NCBI RefSeq assembly: GCF_014775655.1
Contig: NZ_CP061274.1
Coordinates: 2,046,001-2,110,000 of the forward strand
Length of the DNA stretch: 64,000 nt
Source of the DNA: Clavibacter zhangzhiyongii
GTDB lineage: Bacteria > Actinomycetota > Actinomycetes > Actinomycetales > Microbacteriaceae
Direction: 5' to 3'
Numbering within the stretch: the stretch's first letter is position 1; each line of letters starts with the position of its first letter. Positions 1 to 7,846 of this stretch are shown piece by piece. Below the pieces are notes generated by a model, which ran no database searches, was not told the DNA's origin, and saw only the letters and a program-made list of their open reading frames with translations. Made by a program: the position numbers and the translations under genes.

Positions 1-46
1 CGCTCACGCCATCGGATCCAGCGCCCGACGCGAGGGGGCGGCATGA
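1..46 (+). CDS. 3' end of an upstream protein (partial)
   Basis: The second forward frame is open from the window edge to a TGA at 44-46 and encodes the tail AHAIGSSARREGAA. The stop overlaps the ATG of the next gene in an ATGA arrangement, which is the normal operon junction in this genome. Only 14 residues are visible, so no function can be assigned. The call rests on the overlap and could be chance. Confidence 0.45.
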   Translation, partial: AHAIGSSARREGAA

Positions 47-339
47 CCGCCCCGCTCGCCCTCGCCATCGCGAACGCCGCGATCATGTCCGCCGTCGCGG
101 TCCCGACGGCGCGCATCCCGCTCTGGCTGCGGCGGTCGTCGTGGTCGCTGCTGCCCCTGTCGCTCGCGGTGCTCGGGCTGCACCTGGTGGGCGACGCATG
201 GGGCGTGCCGGCGAACCTGCTGGCCATCGCGTTCCTGATCTCCACCTGCCTCAACGCGAGCGCCCTCGCGCCGGTCCTCATGCAGGGGCTGCTCGCGCGC
301 AGGCCGCGCCCGCGTCGACGGGTCGCCCGGACGGAGTAG
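43..339 (+). CDS. Small hypothetical membrane protein (98 aa)
   Basis: I do not recognise a family. The 98-residue product has hydrophobic stretches at about residues 3-20, 33-52 and 55-83 and ends in an Arg-rich cytoplasmic-looking tail. This suggests a three-helix inner-membrane protein. Its ATG overlaps the stop of the preceding reading frame, so it is probably translationally coupled to that gene. A hairpin that could act as terminator follows at 373-427. It faces the convergent oxidoreductase gene. Confidence 0.6.
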   Translation: MTAPLALAIANAAIMSAVAVPTARIPLWLRRSSWSLLPLSLAVLGLHLVGDAWGVPANLLAIAFLISTCLNASALAPVLMQGLLARRPRPRRRVARTE

Positions 340-372
340 CGGGAGCCGCCGCGACGCGCCGCGCGACCGGCG

Positions 373-427
373 CCGGACAGGCCGATGGCCGCACCGCCCG
401 AGGGCGATGCGGCCATCCGCCGTCCGG
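373..427. terminator. Hairpin between convergent genes
   Basis: A perfect 10-base inverted repeat (GATGGCCGCA at 384-393 with TGCGGCCATC at 408-417) sits inside an outer CCGGAC/GTCCGG pair. It lies between two convergent genes, so it could stop transcription from both sides. No T-run follows, which is common in high-GC actinobacteria. Confidence 0.5.
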
Positions 428-448
428 AGCCCGGGGCGCGGATCGGGA

Positions 449-1477
449 TCAGGCGGGCGTGACGTCGATCAGCACCTTGCCGGTCACGCCGTCCTCGACC
501 GCCCGGTGCGCGTCGGCCGCGGCCTCGAGCGCGAAGCGGGTGATCGGCAGGCCCGCGTCCTCGCCGACGGGCAGCGCGCCGTCGATCAGCGCGAGGTGGA
601 TGTCCGCGCGGGCGGCGTCGAGCGCCTCCTGGCCCACCGTGTAGAGCAGCAGGAACTGGTAGCGGAGGTTCTTGACGAAGCTGGGGACGACGGCGAGCGT
701 CACCTCGTCGCCGCCGTTGTTCGCGTACACGGCGATGGACGCGCGGTTCCTCGCCACCTGCTGGTTGAGGTCCGCGTTCTGCGCCGGGGCGACCTCGACG
801 ATCAGGTCGACGCCGTCGGGCGCGATGGCCTGGATCTCCGCGGCGGCGTCGCCCGCCTTGTAGTCGACGACGTGGTGGGCGCCCGCGGCGGTCGCGAGCG
901 CGCCCTTCTCGGGCGAGCTGACCGTGGTGATCACGGTCGCGCCGGCCCAGCGCGCGAGCTGGATGGCCGCGTGGCCGACCGCGCCCGCGCCGCCGGCGAC
1001 GAGCACGTGCTTCCCGGCGAGGGCGCCGGGCGCGAGGCGCGAGGGGCCGTCCTCCGCGACGGTGAGCGCGCGGTGCGCGGTGACGGCGGGCACGCCGAGG
1101 CTCGCGCCGAGCTCGAAGGACAGGCCGTCGGGCAGGGGCGCGACGCGGTCCACGGGGAGGACGGTGGACTCCTGCGCGGTGCCGGTGGGGCGGCCATGGG
1201 CGGCCAGCATGATCCAGACGCGGTCGCCGACGGCGAGGTCCGTGACGTCCGGGCCGACGGCGTCGATGACGCCCGCGCCGTCCTGGTTCGGCACGACCTC
1301 GGGGAACGGCAGCTCCTGGCCGGGCGATCCGCCGTCGCGCGACTTCCAGTCGGTGGGGTTCACGCCCGAGACGACGACGCGGACGCGCACCTCGCCGGGG
1401 CCGGGCGCGGCCTCGTCGCGGTCGACGAGCTGCAGGACGTCGGGGGAACCGGTGCGGGTGTAGGTGATCGCTCTCAT
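449..1477 (-). CDS. NADPH:quinone reductase-like zinc-independent MDR oxidoreductase
   Basis: This 342-residue protein belongs to the medium-chain dehydrogenase/reductase superfamily, quinone oxidoreductase branch. A GroES-like fold covers roughly residues 25-125, and the nucleotide-binding motif AGGAGAVG lies at about 161-168 in a Rossmann domain. The catalytic and structural zinc ligands of alcohol dehydrogenases are absent, as expected for quinone reductase or zeta-crystallin-like enzymes. It probably reduces quinones or enones with NADPH in the cytoplasm; the substrate is not evident. The start is the ATG at 1477, where the GroES-like domain begins; the open frame runs much further upstream but only as a shadow of the next gene. 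The adjacent amidohydrolase is 40 bases upstream on the same strand. Confidence 0.85.
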   Translation of the reverse strand: MRAITYTRTGSPDVLQLVDRDEAAPGPGEVRVRVVVSGVNPTDWKSRDGGSPGQELPFPEVVPNQDGAGVIDAVGPDVTDLAVGDRVWIMLAAHGRPTGTAQESTVLPVDRVAPLPDGLSFELGASLGVPAVTAHRALTVAEDGPSRLAPGALAGKHVLVAGGAGAVGHAAIQLARWAGATVITTVSSPEKGALATAAGAHHVVDYKAGDAAAEIQAIAPDGVDLIVEVAPAQNADLNQQVARNRASIAVYANNGGDEVTLAVVPSFVKNLRYQFLLLYTVGQEALDAARADIHLALIDGALPVGEDAGLPITRFALEAAADAHRAVEDGVTGKVLIDVTPA

Positions 1478-1517
1478 GAGGGGCCCAACGCCCGCCGGCC
1501 GTGCGGTGTTCCTGCCG

Positions 1518-3080
1518 TCAGCCGCCGAGCGTGTCGTGCGTGAACCGGCCGCCGAGGAGGGTGGCGGCCACGCGCATCGCCCGGAGGCCGTCGGGCGTGG
1601 TGGCGTCGGCGAGCGGATCCGCGTCCACGACCGCGAGGTCGGCCCGCTCCCCGGACGCCACGCGCGTGCGCACGGAGGCGTCGAGGGCGGCGGCCCGGTC
1701 GATGGCCTGCTCCGGGTGCCACGGCGCGCGGCCGTCGCGCGCGCGGCCGACGCCGGCGGACATGGTGGCCCACGGATCCAGCGGCGCGACGGGCGCGTCG
1801 GAGCCGAGCGCGAGGCGGGTGCCCGCGGCGCGGAGGTCGGCGAGGGCGAAGGCGCGGCCGGTGCGGCCGGCCCAGTACACGTCGGCCACGTCGCGGTCGT
1901 CCATCGCGTGCTCCGGCTGGACGCTCGCGACCACGCCGAGCCCGGCGAACCGCGTGACGTCCTCGCGGGTGAGCAGCTGGGCGTGCTCGATGGATCCGGC
2001 GGTGCCGTCCGCGGCGCGGTGCGCGCCCCCGGTCTCCCGCTCGAGGTCGGCGAACGCGTCGAGGGCGAGCCGGTTGGCGTGGTCGCCGATGGCGTGGATC
2101 GCGGGCCGCAGCCCCTGCCGCACCGCACCGGACATGAGGCCGCGCAGCTCCTCGGGCGGCACCGAGAGCGTCCCGCACGCGCCACCGTGGGCGCCGCCGC
2201 CCTGGCCGTCCACGTCGGGGTACGGGTCGAAGCAGTACGCGGTGCGGGTGTTGAGGGATCCGTCGGTCACGACCTTCGCGGGCCCCACGCGCACGAGGCC
2301 GCCCGTGCCCGAGAGCACGTCGCCGGTGCGGAGGCCCTCGACGCGGGCGCGGTCGAGGTGCTGCGGCCAGACGCCGAACTCGACCCGGAGCGCGTCGTGG
2401 CCAAGGGCGGCGAGGCGGCGCCAGCGGTCCTGGTTCTCGTCGATCTCGAGGTCGACGACGCCGACGACCCCGCGGCGGGCCGCGTCGCGCGCCACCTGCA
2501 CGGCCCGCGCGTCGAGGGACGACGCGTCGCCCTCCTCCACGCGGTACATGAAGTCGAAGCAGTCGTCCTCGCGGAGGAGGCCGGTCGGGTGGTCGCCGTA
2601 GCCGTGCGGCGCGAGGGCCGCGGAGCTCGCCCAGCAGCAGTGCAGGTCGCCGCTGACGAGGAGCACCGGCGTGTCGCCCGCGACGGCGTCGAGGAGGCCC
2701 TTCGTGGGGAGGTCGGGCCAGAGGCCGTCGCGGAAGCCGTAGCCGACGAGCGCCTCGGGGGCGCCCGCACCCGCGCCCGTCACGGCGCCGGACCGGTCGC
2801 GCGCCGCGAGCGCGTCGCGCACGAGCGCGACGGCCTCGGCGGCGGATCCGACGCGGGAGAGGTCGAGGCGGCGCGACACCTTGGTCCACTGCGTGAAGTG
2901 CACGTGGTTGTCCCAGAGGCCGGGGATGACGAAGCGGCCGTCGAGGGCGCGCGTCTCGGCGCCGGCGGCGTCGGCGGATCCCGCGGGCCCGACGGACGCG
3001 ATCGCCCCGTCGCGCACCAGCACGTCGACGAGCGCGTCGGAGCCCGGCAGGCGCCCGCCCGCCAGGAGCAGGCCGCTCAC
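1518..3080 (-). CDS. YtcJ-like amidohydrolase (amidohydrolase family 3)
   Basis: A 520-residue metal-dependent hydrolase. A beta-sandwich N-terminus leads into the HxH metal motif (DNHVH, about residues 57-61). Later motifs are HAIGDHAN, SIEHAQ and GSDAPV, which match the histidine and aspartate metal ligands of the family. Members cleave C-N bonds of cyclic amides, imides or exoenzyme-like substrates; the specific substrate here is unknown. A GTG start at 3080 is chosen because its GTGA overlaps the stop of the upstream FMN-binding gene and places VSGLLLAGG at the N-terminus. It is likely co-transcribed with that gene. Confidence 0.85.
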   Translation of the reverse strand: MSGLLLAGGRLPGSDALVDVLVRDGAIASVGPAGSADAAGAETRALDGRFVIPGLWDNHVHFTQWTKVSRRLDLSRVGSAAEAVALVRDALAARDRSGAVTGAGAGAPEALVGYGFRDGLWPDLPTKGLLDAVAGDTPVLLVSGDLHCCWASSAALAPHGYGDHPTGLLREDDCFDFMYRVEEGDASSLDARAVQVARDAARRGVVGVVDLEIDENQDRWRRLAALGHDALRVEFGVWPQHLDRARVEGLRTGDVLSGTGGLVRVGPAKVVTDGSLNTRTAYCFDPYPDVDGQGGGAHGGACGTLSVPPEELRGLMSGAVRQGLRPAIHAIGDHANRLALDAFADLERETGGAHRAADGTAGSIEHAQLLTREDVTRFAGLGVVASVQPEHAMDDRDVADVYWAGRTGRAFALADLRAAGTRLALGSDAPVAPLDPWATMSAGVGRARDGRAPWHPEQAIDRAAALDASVRTRVASGERADLAVVDADPLADATTPDGLRAMRVAATLLGGRFTHDTLGG

Positions 3081-3775
3081 TCGGGGCTCTCGGCGGACCC
3101 GGGGCGCGCGGAGGCGCCGGCGTCGACGGCGCCGCCCGCCCGTGTCGCCGCGCGCCGCATCTCCGCGGCGAGCGCCGGCTGCCGGTACTCGGCGCCGTGC
3201 TCCAGCTCGTGCAGCACGCGCTCGACCACGTGCGGCGGCTTGTTCTGGCTGAGCTTGGCCTTGGCGACGAACCGGGTCACGACGAGCCGGAGGCCCACCG
3301 TGCCCGCGCTGATCCGCGCGGCGTACGCGGCGTCGGCGGCCGTGCCCTGCATGCGGCGGGGCTCCGGCATCCGGTCCTCGAAGCGGTCCACCAGCTGCCC
3401 GAGCACGCGCAGGTTCTCCTCGGGCGAGAGGATCTCGACGCGGCAGGTGAGGTGCGCGCTGATGTGGTTCCAGGTGGGCACGGCCGGGTCGGCGTCGTAC
3501 CAGCCGGGCGAGACGTAGCCGTGCGGGCCCTGCACGATGACGAGGACCTCGCCGTCGGCGCCGTCGCGCGCGCCGAGCTCGTGGATCCGCTCGTCGGGGC
3601 GCCCCACGTGGGTGAGGAGCGCGAGGTCGTCCCGGTCGGGATCCGGCAGCACCGGGTAGTGCGAGGCGACCAGCCCCGCACCCGTGCCGCTCACGATCGT
3701 GGCCCACGGGTTCTCGGCGACGAGCCGGCGGATCTCGCCCTCGTCCTCGAGCGCGAACGACGGGTTCTCTCTCAC
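3077..3775 (-). CDS. FMN-binding negative transcriptional regulator, PaiB family
   Basis: A 232-residue protein of the PaiB/FMN-binding split-barrel family. The N-terminus (RENPSFALEDEGEIRRLV followed by ENPWATIVS) and the central segment VQGPHGYVSPGWY with VPTWNH are typical of the family, where they form the flavin pocket. PaiB of Bacillus affects sporulation and protease genes; for most homologues the role is only inferred. The start is the GTG at 3775; an ATG at 3822 is in another frame. It is the first gene of a two-gene unit with the amidohydrolase (4-base overlap). Confidence 0.8.
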   Translation of the reverse strand: MRENPSFALEDEGEIRRLVAENPWATIVSGTGAGLVASHYPVLPDPDRDDLALLTHVGRPDERIHELGARDGADGEVLVIVQGPHGYVSPGWYDADPAVPTWNHISAHLTCRVEILSPEENLRVLGQLVDRFEDRMPEPRRMQGTAADAAYAARISAGTVGLRLVVTRFVAKAKLSQNKPPHVVERVLHELEHGAEYRQPALAAEMRRAATRAGGAVDAGASARPGSAESPE

Positions 3776-3890
3776 CGGGCGGCCCGCCGCGGCTCGAGGG
3801 CGGACGGGGACGCGAGGGGCATGACGGGATGCTACCGGCCGTCGGCCGCCGCTCCCGTCACGCCGCGGCGGCCCGTCGGCAGCGGTCGCG

Positions 3891-5606
3891 TCAGCGCGCC
3901 CGCAGCCCCGGGAACTGGTCGTCGCGCCACTCCCTCGCCAGCCGCTCGCCGGCGTCGGCCGCCTCGACCTCGCGCTGCCGCAGCTCGACCCGGCGGATCT
4001 TCCCCGAGGCCGTCTTCGGCAGCTCGCCGAACTCGACGCGGCGGACGCGCATGAACGCGGGGCACCGCTCGCGCGCGTGCCTCAGCACGGCGAGCGCGGT
4101 CTCCTCGTCGGGCTCCCATCCGGCGGCGAGGTGCACGTACGCCTTCGCGACGTTGAGCCGCACGTCGTCCGGCGCGCCCACCACGGCGGCCTCCGCGACG
4201 GCCGGGTGCTCGATGAGCACGCTCTCGACCTCGAACGGCGAGATCTTGTAGTCCGAGGACTTGAAGATGTCGTCGGTGCGGCCGATGAAGGTGATCGTGC
4301 CGTCGGCGTCGCGGCGGGCCACGTCGCCCGTGTGGAACAGGCCGCCGCGCATCGCCTCGGCGGTGCGCTCCTCGTCGCCGAGGTACCCGGCCATGAGGTT
4401 CACGGGCCACGTGGCGAGGTCGAGGCAGATCTCGCCCTCGTCCGCGCGCTCGCCCGTGACGGGATCCACCAGCGCGAGGTCGACGCCCGGCAGCGCGGTG
4501 CCCATGGAGCCCGGCACGACGGGGTCGCCCGGCGCGTTCGCGACGATCGCGGTGGTCTCCGTCTGGCCGTAGCCGTCGCGGATGACGAGCCCCCACCACT
4601 CCTCGATGCGCGCGATGACCTCGGGGTTGAGCGGCTCGCCGGCCGACATGATCTCCCGCAGCCTCCCCGGCCGCTCCCGGATCCCGGCCTGGATGAGCAT
4701 CCGCCACACGGTCGGCGGCGCGCAGAACGTCGTGACCTCCGCGCGGTCGAGCTGCGCGACGAGCGCGTGCGCGTCGAAGCGCGCGTAGTCGTGCACGAAG
4801 ACCGTGGCCTCGGCGATCCACGGCGCGAAGAAGCAGCTCCACGCGTGCTTGCCCCAGCCGGGCGAGCTGATGGCGAGGTGCACGTCGCCCGGCCGCAGCC
4901 CCAGCCAGTACATGGTCGTCAGGTGCCCGACCGGGTACGACGTGTGCGTGTGCACGACCATCTTCGGCTTGCTCGTGGTGCCGGAGGTGAAGTAGACGAG
5001 CGCCGGATCCGTGGACGCGACCTCGACGCCCACCCGGTCGGCGGGCGCGCGGTCGGCCTCGCGGTAGTCGGTCCAGCCGGCGGCCGCGTGCGCGTCGTCG
5101 GTCGCGCCGATCGCGACGCGGAGGAAGCCGCCCGGCACCTCGTCGAGCACGTCCGTGTGCGCCACGTCGGCGATCACGGCGCGCACGCCCGCGCGCTCGA
5201 CGCGGTCGGCGAGGTCCGCGGCGCCCAGCACGGTGGAGGTGGGCAGGATCACGGCGCCCGCCTTCATGATCGCGAGCATCGCCTCCCACAGCTCCACGCG
5301 GTTGCCGAGCATGAGCATGACGTGGTCGCCCTTCCGCACGCCGAGCCGCACGAGCCAGGTGGCGACGCGGTCGGAGCGCGTGGCCATCGCGTCGAAGGTC
5401 ACGCTCCGCTCGGATCCGTCGCCCGCGACGACGCGCAGGGCCACCCGGTCGTTCCCGCGCGCCATGCCGTCGAACCAGTCGACGGCCCAGTTGAAGGAGT
5501 CGCCGACGTCGGGCCAGCGGAAGCGGTCGACGGCGGATGTCCGCTCGGTGCGCATCTCCTGGAGGAGGTCCCGGGCGGCGCGGTAGGAGGAGTGAGCTGA
5601 GGGCAT
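3891..5606 (-). CDS. AMP-binding acyl-CoA synthetase (medium-chain/acetyl type)
   Basis: A 571-residue ANL-superfamily enzyme that activates a carboxylic acid as the acyl-adenylate and transfers it to CoA. The phosphate-binding loop TSGTTSKPK lies near residue 207, the GYGQTE motif in the centre, the GRTDDIFK hinge further on, and the catalytic-lysine motif KTASGKIRR near the C-terminus. Its architecture resembles the acetyl- or medium-chain acyl-CoA synthetases that act on free acids. The ATG at 5606 is preferred over an upstream in-frame start at 5663 because family similarity begins there. It stands alone and diverges from the alpha/beta hydrolase across a 124-base region. Confidence 0.87.
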   Translation of the reverse strand: MPSAHSSYRAARDLLQEMRTERTSAVDRFRWPDVGDSFNWAVDWFDGMARGNDRVALRVVAGDGSERSVTFDAMATRSDRVATWLVRLGVRKGDHVMLMLGNRVELWEAMLAIMKAGAVILPTSTVLGAADLADRVERAGVRAVIADVAHTDVLDEVPGGFLRVAIGATDDAHAAAGWTDYREADRAPADRVGVEVASTDPALVYFTSGTTSKPKMVVHTHTSYPVGHLTTMYWLGLRPGDVHLAISSPGWGKHAWSCFFAPWIAEATVFVHDYARFDAHALVAQLDRAEVTTFCAPPTVWRMLIQAGIRERPGRLREIMSAGEPLNPEVIARIEEWWGLVIRDGYGQTETTAIVANAPGDPVVPGSMGTALPGVDLALVDPVTGERADEGEICLDLATWPVNLMAGYLGDEERTAEAMRGGLFHTGDVARRDADGTITFIGRTDDIFKSSDYKISPFEVESVLIEHPAVAEAAVVGAPDDVRLNVAKAYVHLAAGWEPDEETALAVLRHARERCPAFMRVRRVEFGELPKTASGKIRRVELRQREVEAADAGERLAREWRDDQFPGLRAR

Positions 5607-5730
5607 GGGTCCATCCTGCTGCCCGCACCCGCGTGTCGGGAGCAGACGATCCGGGGACCGCACCGATCGGCGCCGGCCTCCGAACCATTCCAGCAGTGCA
5701 CGAACTCATCAGTGAGGGAAGGACGACCGC

Positions 5731-6567
5731 ATGACCGAGATCACCGCCCACCACGGGCTCCTGAAGGACACGAACCTGCACGTCGACGACACCGGGGGCA
5801 CGGGTCGACCCGTGGTCCTCATCCACGGCTGGCCGCTGTCGGGCGAGTCCTGGTCGAAGCAGGTCCCCGCGTTCCAGGCCGCGGGCTTCCGCGTCATCAC
5901 GTACGACCGCCGCGGCTTCGGCCGGAGCGACAAGCCGCTCACCGGCTACGACTACGACACCTTCGCCTCCGACCTCGACGCGGTGCTCACGGAGCTCGAC
6001 CTCCGCGACGTGACCCTCGTCGGCTTCTCGATGGGCGGCGGCGAGATCGCCCGCTACATCGGGACCCGCGGCGAGGAGCGCCTGCGCAGCGTCGTATTCG
6101 CGTCCGCCGTGCCGCCGTACCTGGAGAAGACGGACGACAACCCGGACGGCCCGCTCACGAAGGACGCCGCGGCCGAGATGACCGCCGGCCTCACGAAGGA
6201 CGAGGACGCCTTCTACGACGAGTTCACCACCGGGTTCTTCTCGGTGGACGGCGTGCTGAAGGTGACCGAGGCCGAGCGCCAGGAGGCCATCGCGCTCGCG
6301 CACCAGTCGAAGAAGCACGCGGCGCTCGCGTCGATGGCCGCGTTCGCGACCACCGACTTCCGCGACGACCTCACGAAGGTGACCGTGCCGACGCTCGTCA
6401 TCCACGGCGACGGCGACGCGACGGTGCCCTTCGCGGGATCCGGCGAGCGCACGCACCGCGCCATCGCGGGCTCCGAGCTGCACGTGGTGCAGGGCGCGCC
6501 GCACGGCGTCACGGTCAGCCACCCCGAGGAGTGGAACCGGGTCGTGCTGGGGTTCCTCGCGAAGTAG
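5731..6567 (+). CDS. Alpha/beta hydrolase, non-haem chloroperoxidase-like
   Basis: A 278-residue cytoplasmic alpha/beta hydrolase. The oxyanion-hole motif HGWPL (about residue 32) is followed by DRRGFGRS, the nucleophile elbow GFSMGG, the acid in HGDGDATVP and the catalytic histidine in GAPHGV. This is the pattern of the cofactor-free haloperoxidase/esterase group. The natural substrate cannot be read from sequence, and peroxidase activity in this group is usually a side reaction. A Shine-Dalgarno-like GGAAGGA lies about 9 bases before the ATG. A strong hairpin follows at 6584-6619. Confidence 0.87.
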   Translation: MTEITAHHGLLKDTNLHVDDTGGTGRPVVLIHGWPLSGESWSKQVPAFQAAGFRVITYDRRGFGRSDKPLTGYDYDTFASDLDAVLTELDLRDVTLVGFSMGGGEIARYIGTRGEERLRSVVFASAVPPYLEKTDDNPDGPLTKDAAAEMTAGLTKDEDAFYDEFTTGFFSVDGVLKVTEAERQEAIALAHQSKKHAALASMAAFATTDFRDDLTKVTVPTLVIHGDGDATVPFAGSGERTHRAIAGSELHVVQGAPHGVTVSHPEEWNRVVLGFLAK

Positions 6568-6583
6568 GACCCGTCACCACCGC

Positions 6584-6619
6584 GCAGGGGCGCTGATCCG
6601 TACGGGTCAGCGCCCCTGC
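6584..6619. terminator. Convergent terminator hairpin
   Basis: Two perfect 13-base arms (6584-6596 and 6607-6619) flank a 10-base loop that itself contains the palindrome CCGTACGG. The right arm overlaps the last codons of the minus-strand HTH gene. The hairpin separates that gene from the plus-strand hydrolase. Confidence 0.6.
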
Positions 6620-6954
6620 GTGCGCTTGTAGGGCTTGGGCTGGCCCTTGACGACGGGCGCGCGACCCTGACCCTTCGACGCCTTGGCCTTGCCGCCGGCC
6701 GGGGGCTTCGGCGGCTCGGGCGGGGTCGAGGGCTTCGCGAGCTCCTCGAGCGCCTCCTCGTAGGCGAGCCGCCCGGTCTTCGTCAGCCGGGTCTCCGTGC
6801 TCTGCGGGTCGAACACGGCCTTGCCGTAGTGCTCCTCGACCGCGCGGATCGAGGAGGCGAGCTTCGCGCGCGAGATGCCGAGCTGATCCGCCGCCTTCGG
6901 CAGGTGCAGCACCTCGGCCGCGACCACGAAGTGACGCTGGTGGCTGATCTTCAC
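6607..6954 (-). CDS. Stand-alone LysR-type HTH DNA-binding protein
   Basis: The 115-residue product carries a LysR-type winged helix-turn-helix at about residues 5-65 (HLPKAADQLGISRAKLASSI is the recognition region). It completely lacks the 200-residue effector-binding domain of normal LysR regulators. The tail from residue 75 is rich in Pro, Lys and Gly and is strongly basic. It may therefore bind DNA constitutively or act as a nucleoid-type protein. The GTG at 6954 (VKISHQRHF) is preferred because the extra upstream residues look non-coding. It diverges from the NUDIX gene at 7074. It could also be a trimmed remnant of a regulator. Confidence 0.7.
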   Translation of the reverse strand: MKISHQRHFVVAAEVLHLPKAADQLGISRAKLASSIRAVEEHYGKAVFDPQSTETRLTKTGRLAYEEALEELAKPSTPPEPPKPPAGGKAKASKGQGRAPVVKGQPKPYKRTQGR

Positions 6955-7073
6955 GTCTCGGACGCCTCTCGTCGCGGCGGATGCCGGAGGACCCACGGTA
7001 CAGGGCGGGTGTGGGCGCTCCGGGCACGGCCGGTAGCGTCGATCCGGGCGGACGCCCGAGGAGGAGGCGCGGC

Positions 7074-7694
7074 ATGGTGGGACTCGAGGTCGTGGCGGCC
7101 GTGCTGGTCCGCGACGGGCGGGCCCTGGCCTGCCGCCGGGCGCCGCACAAGGAGGACGCCGGCGCGTGGGAGTTCCCGGGCGGCAAGGTCGAGCCCGGCG
7201 AGCGGCCCGAGGACGCGCTCGCGCGCGAGATCCGCGAGGAGCTCGGGATCGAGGTCGCGGTCGGCGCGCTGGTCGACCGCTCTGAGGTGCCCGTCGGCGA
7301 CCGCCTCATCGACCTCGCCTGCTACCTCGCGGACCCCGTCGGCGAGCTGCCCGTCGCGAGCACCGACCACGACGAGCTGCGCTGGGTGCCGCTCGCGGAG
7401 CTCGGTGCGCTGACCTGGTCGGCGCCAGACCTGCCCGCGGTGCGCCGGCTGGTGCTCCGGGCCGAGCATCCGGATGCCGACTGGGTGGTCGACATCGGCG
7501 CGCCGCCGCCGGTGCCGACCGCGGAGCAGGACGCGCAGACGACGCGCCTCGCGGAGCTGTCGGCCGGCATGGCGACGGCCGCGTCCGCCCTGGCGGCGGG
7601 CGTGCGGGCGGCCCACGCCGCGGGCCTCGACGAGCACCGCATCGCGGTCGCCGCGCGGCTGTCGCTCGACGACGTCCGTGCGCTGCTCGGCTGA
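7074..7694 (+). CDS. MutT-like NUDIX hydrolase with C-terminal extension
   Basis: A 206-residue protein whose first 130 residues are a NUDIX domain of the MutT/8-oxo-dGTP diphosphatase type. The NUDIX box G-x5-E-x7-RE-x2-EE-x-G is intact (GKVEPGE then REIREELGI, about residues 36-58), so hydrolysis of an oxidised nucleotide or another nucleoside diphosphate derivative is likely. The last 50 residues are an Ala-rich helical extension ending in HRIAVAARLSLDDVRALLG, which resembles a small helix-turn-helix. That tail is unusual for MutT proteins. A GAGGAGG Shine-Dalgarno precedes the ATG. Confidence 0.82.
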   Translation: MVGLEVVAAVLVRDGRALACRRAPHKEDAGAWEFPGGKVEPGERPEDALAREIREELGIEVAVGALVDRSEVPVGDRLIDLACYLADPVGELPVASTDHDELRWVPLAELGALTWSAPDLPAVRRLVLRAEHPDADWVVDIGAPPPVPTAEQDAQTTRLAELSAGMATAASALAAGVRAAHAAGLDEHRIAVAARLSLDDVRALLG

Positions 7695-7744
7695 TCACCC
7701 CGCTCCCGGCCCCTCCGTCCGCGGCGCGCATGAGCCGCGTGACG

Positions 7745-7774
7745 TTGACGGACGCCCGAAGCGCGACCTAATGT
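7745..7774 (+). promoter_or_regulatory. Probable promoter of the acid-sugar operon
   Basis: TTGACG at 7745-7750 and TAATGT at 7769-7774 are separated by 18 bases, which is close to a sigma-70-type promoter. The expected start point near 7781 falls inside the adjacent palindrome. Confidence 0.6.
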
Positions 7775-7776
7775 AA

Positions 7777-7789
7777 GTACACCGTGTAC
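7777..7789. promoter_or_regulatory. Perfect palindromic operator, probably for the operon's GntR regulator
   Basis: GTACACCGTGTAC is a perfect inverted repeat (GTACAC, one central C, GTGTAC). It covers the predicted transcription start of the kdgT operon and lies about 60 bases before the first ATG. GntR/UTRA repressors bind short palindromes of this size, and the last gene of the operon encodes one. Assignment to that protein is inference from position. Confidence 0.6.
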
Positions 7790-7846
7790 GTACTCAAAGT
7801 CGAGGGTGCGCGCGGCAACGTCGCCGACGATCAGAGGAGATCCGCC

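Noticed and set aside
1464-3518. Very long plus-strand open frame (over 680 codons) opposite the amidohydrolase
   Set aside because: It is an antisense shadow typical of high-GC coding DNA. The minus strand carries clear family motifs (HxH, SIEHAQ) and proper gene junctions.
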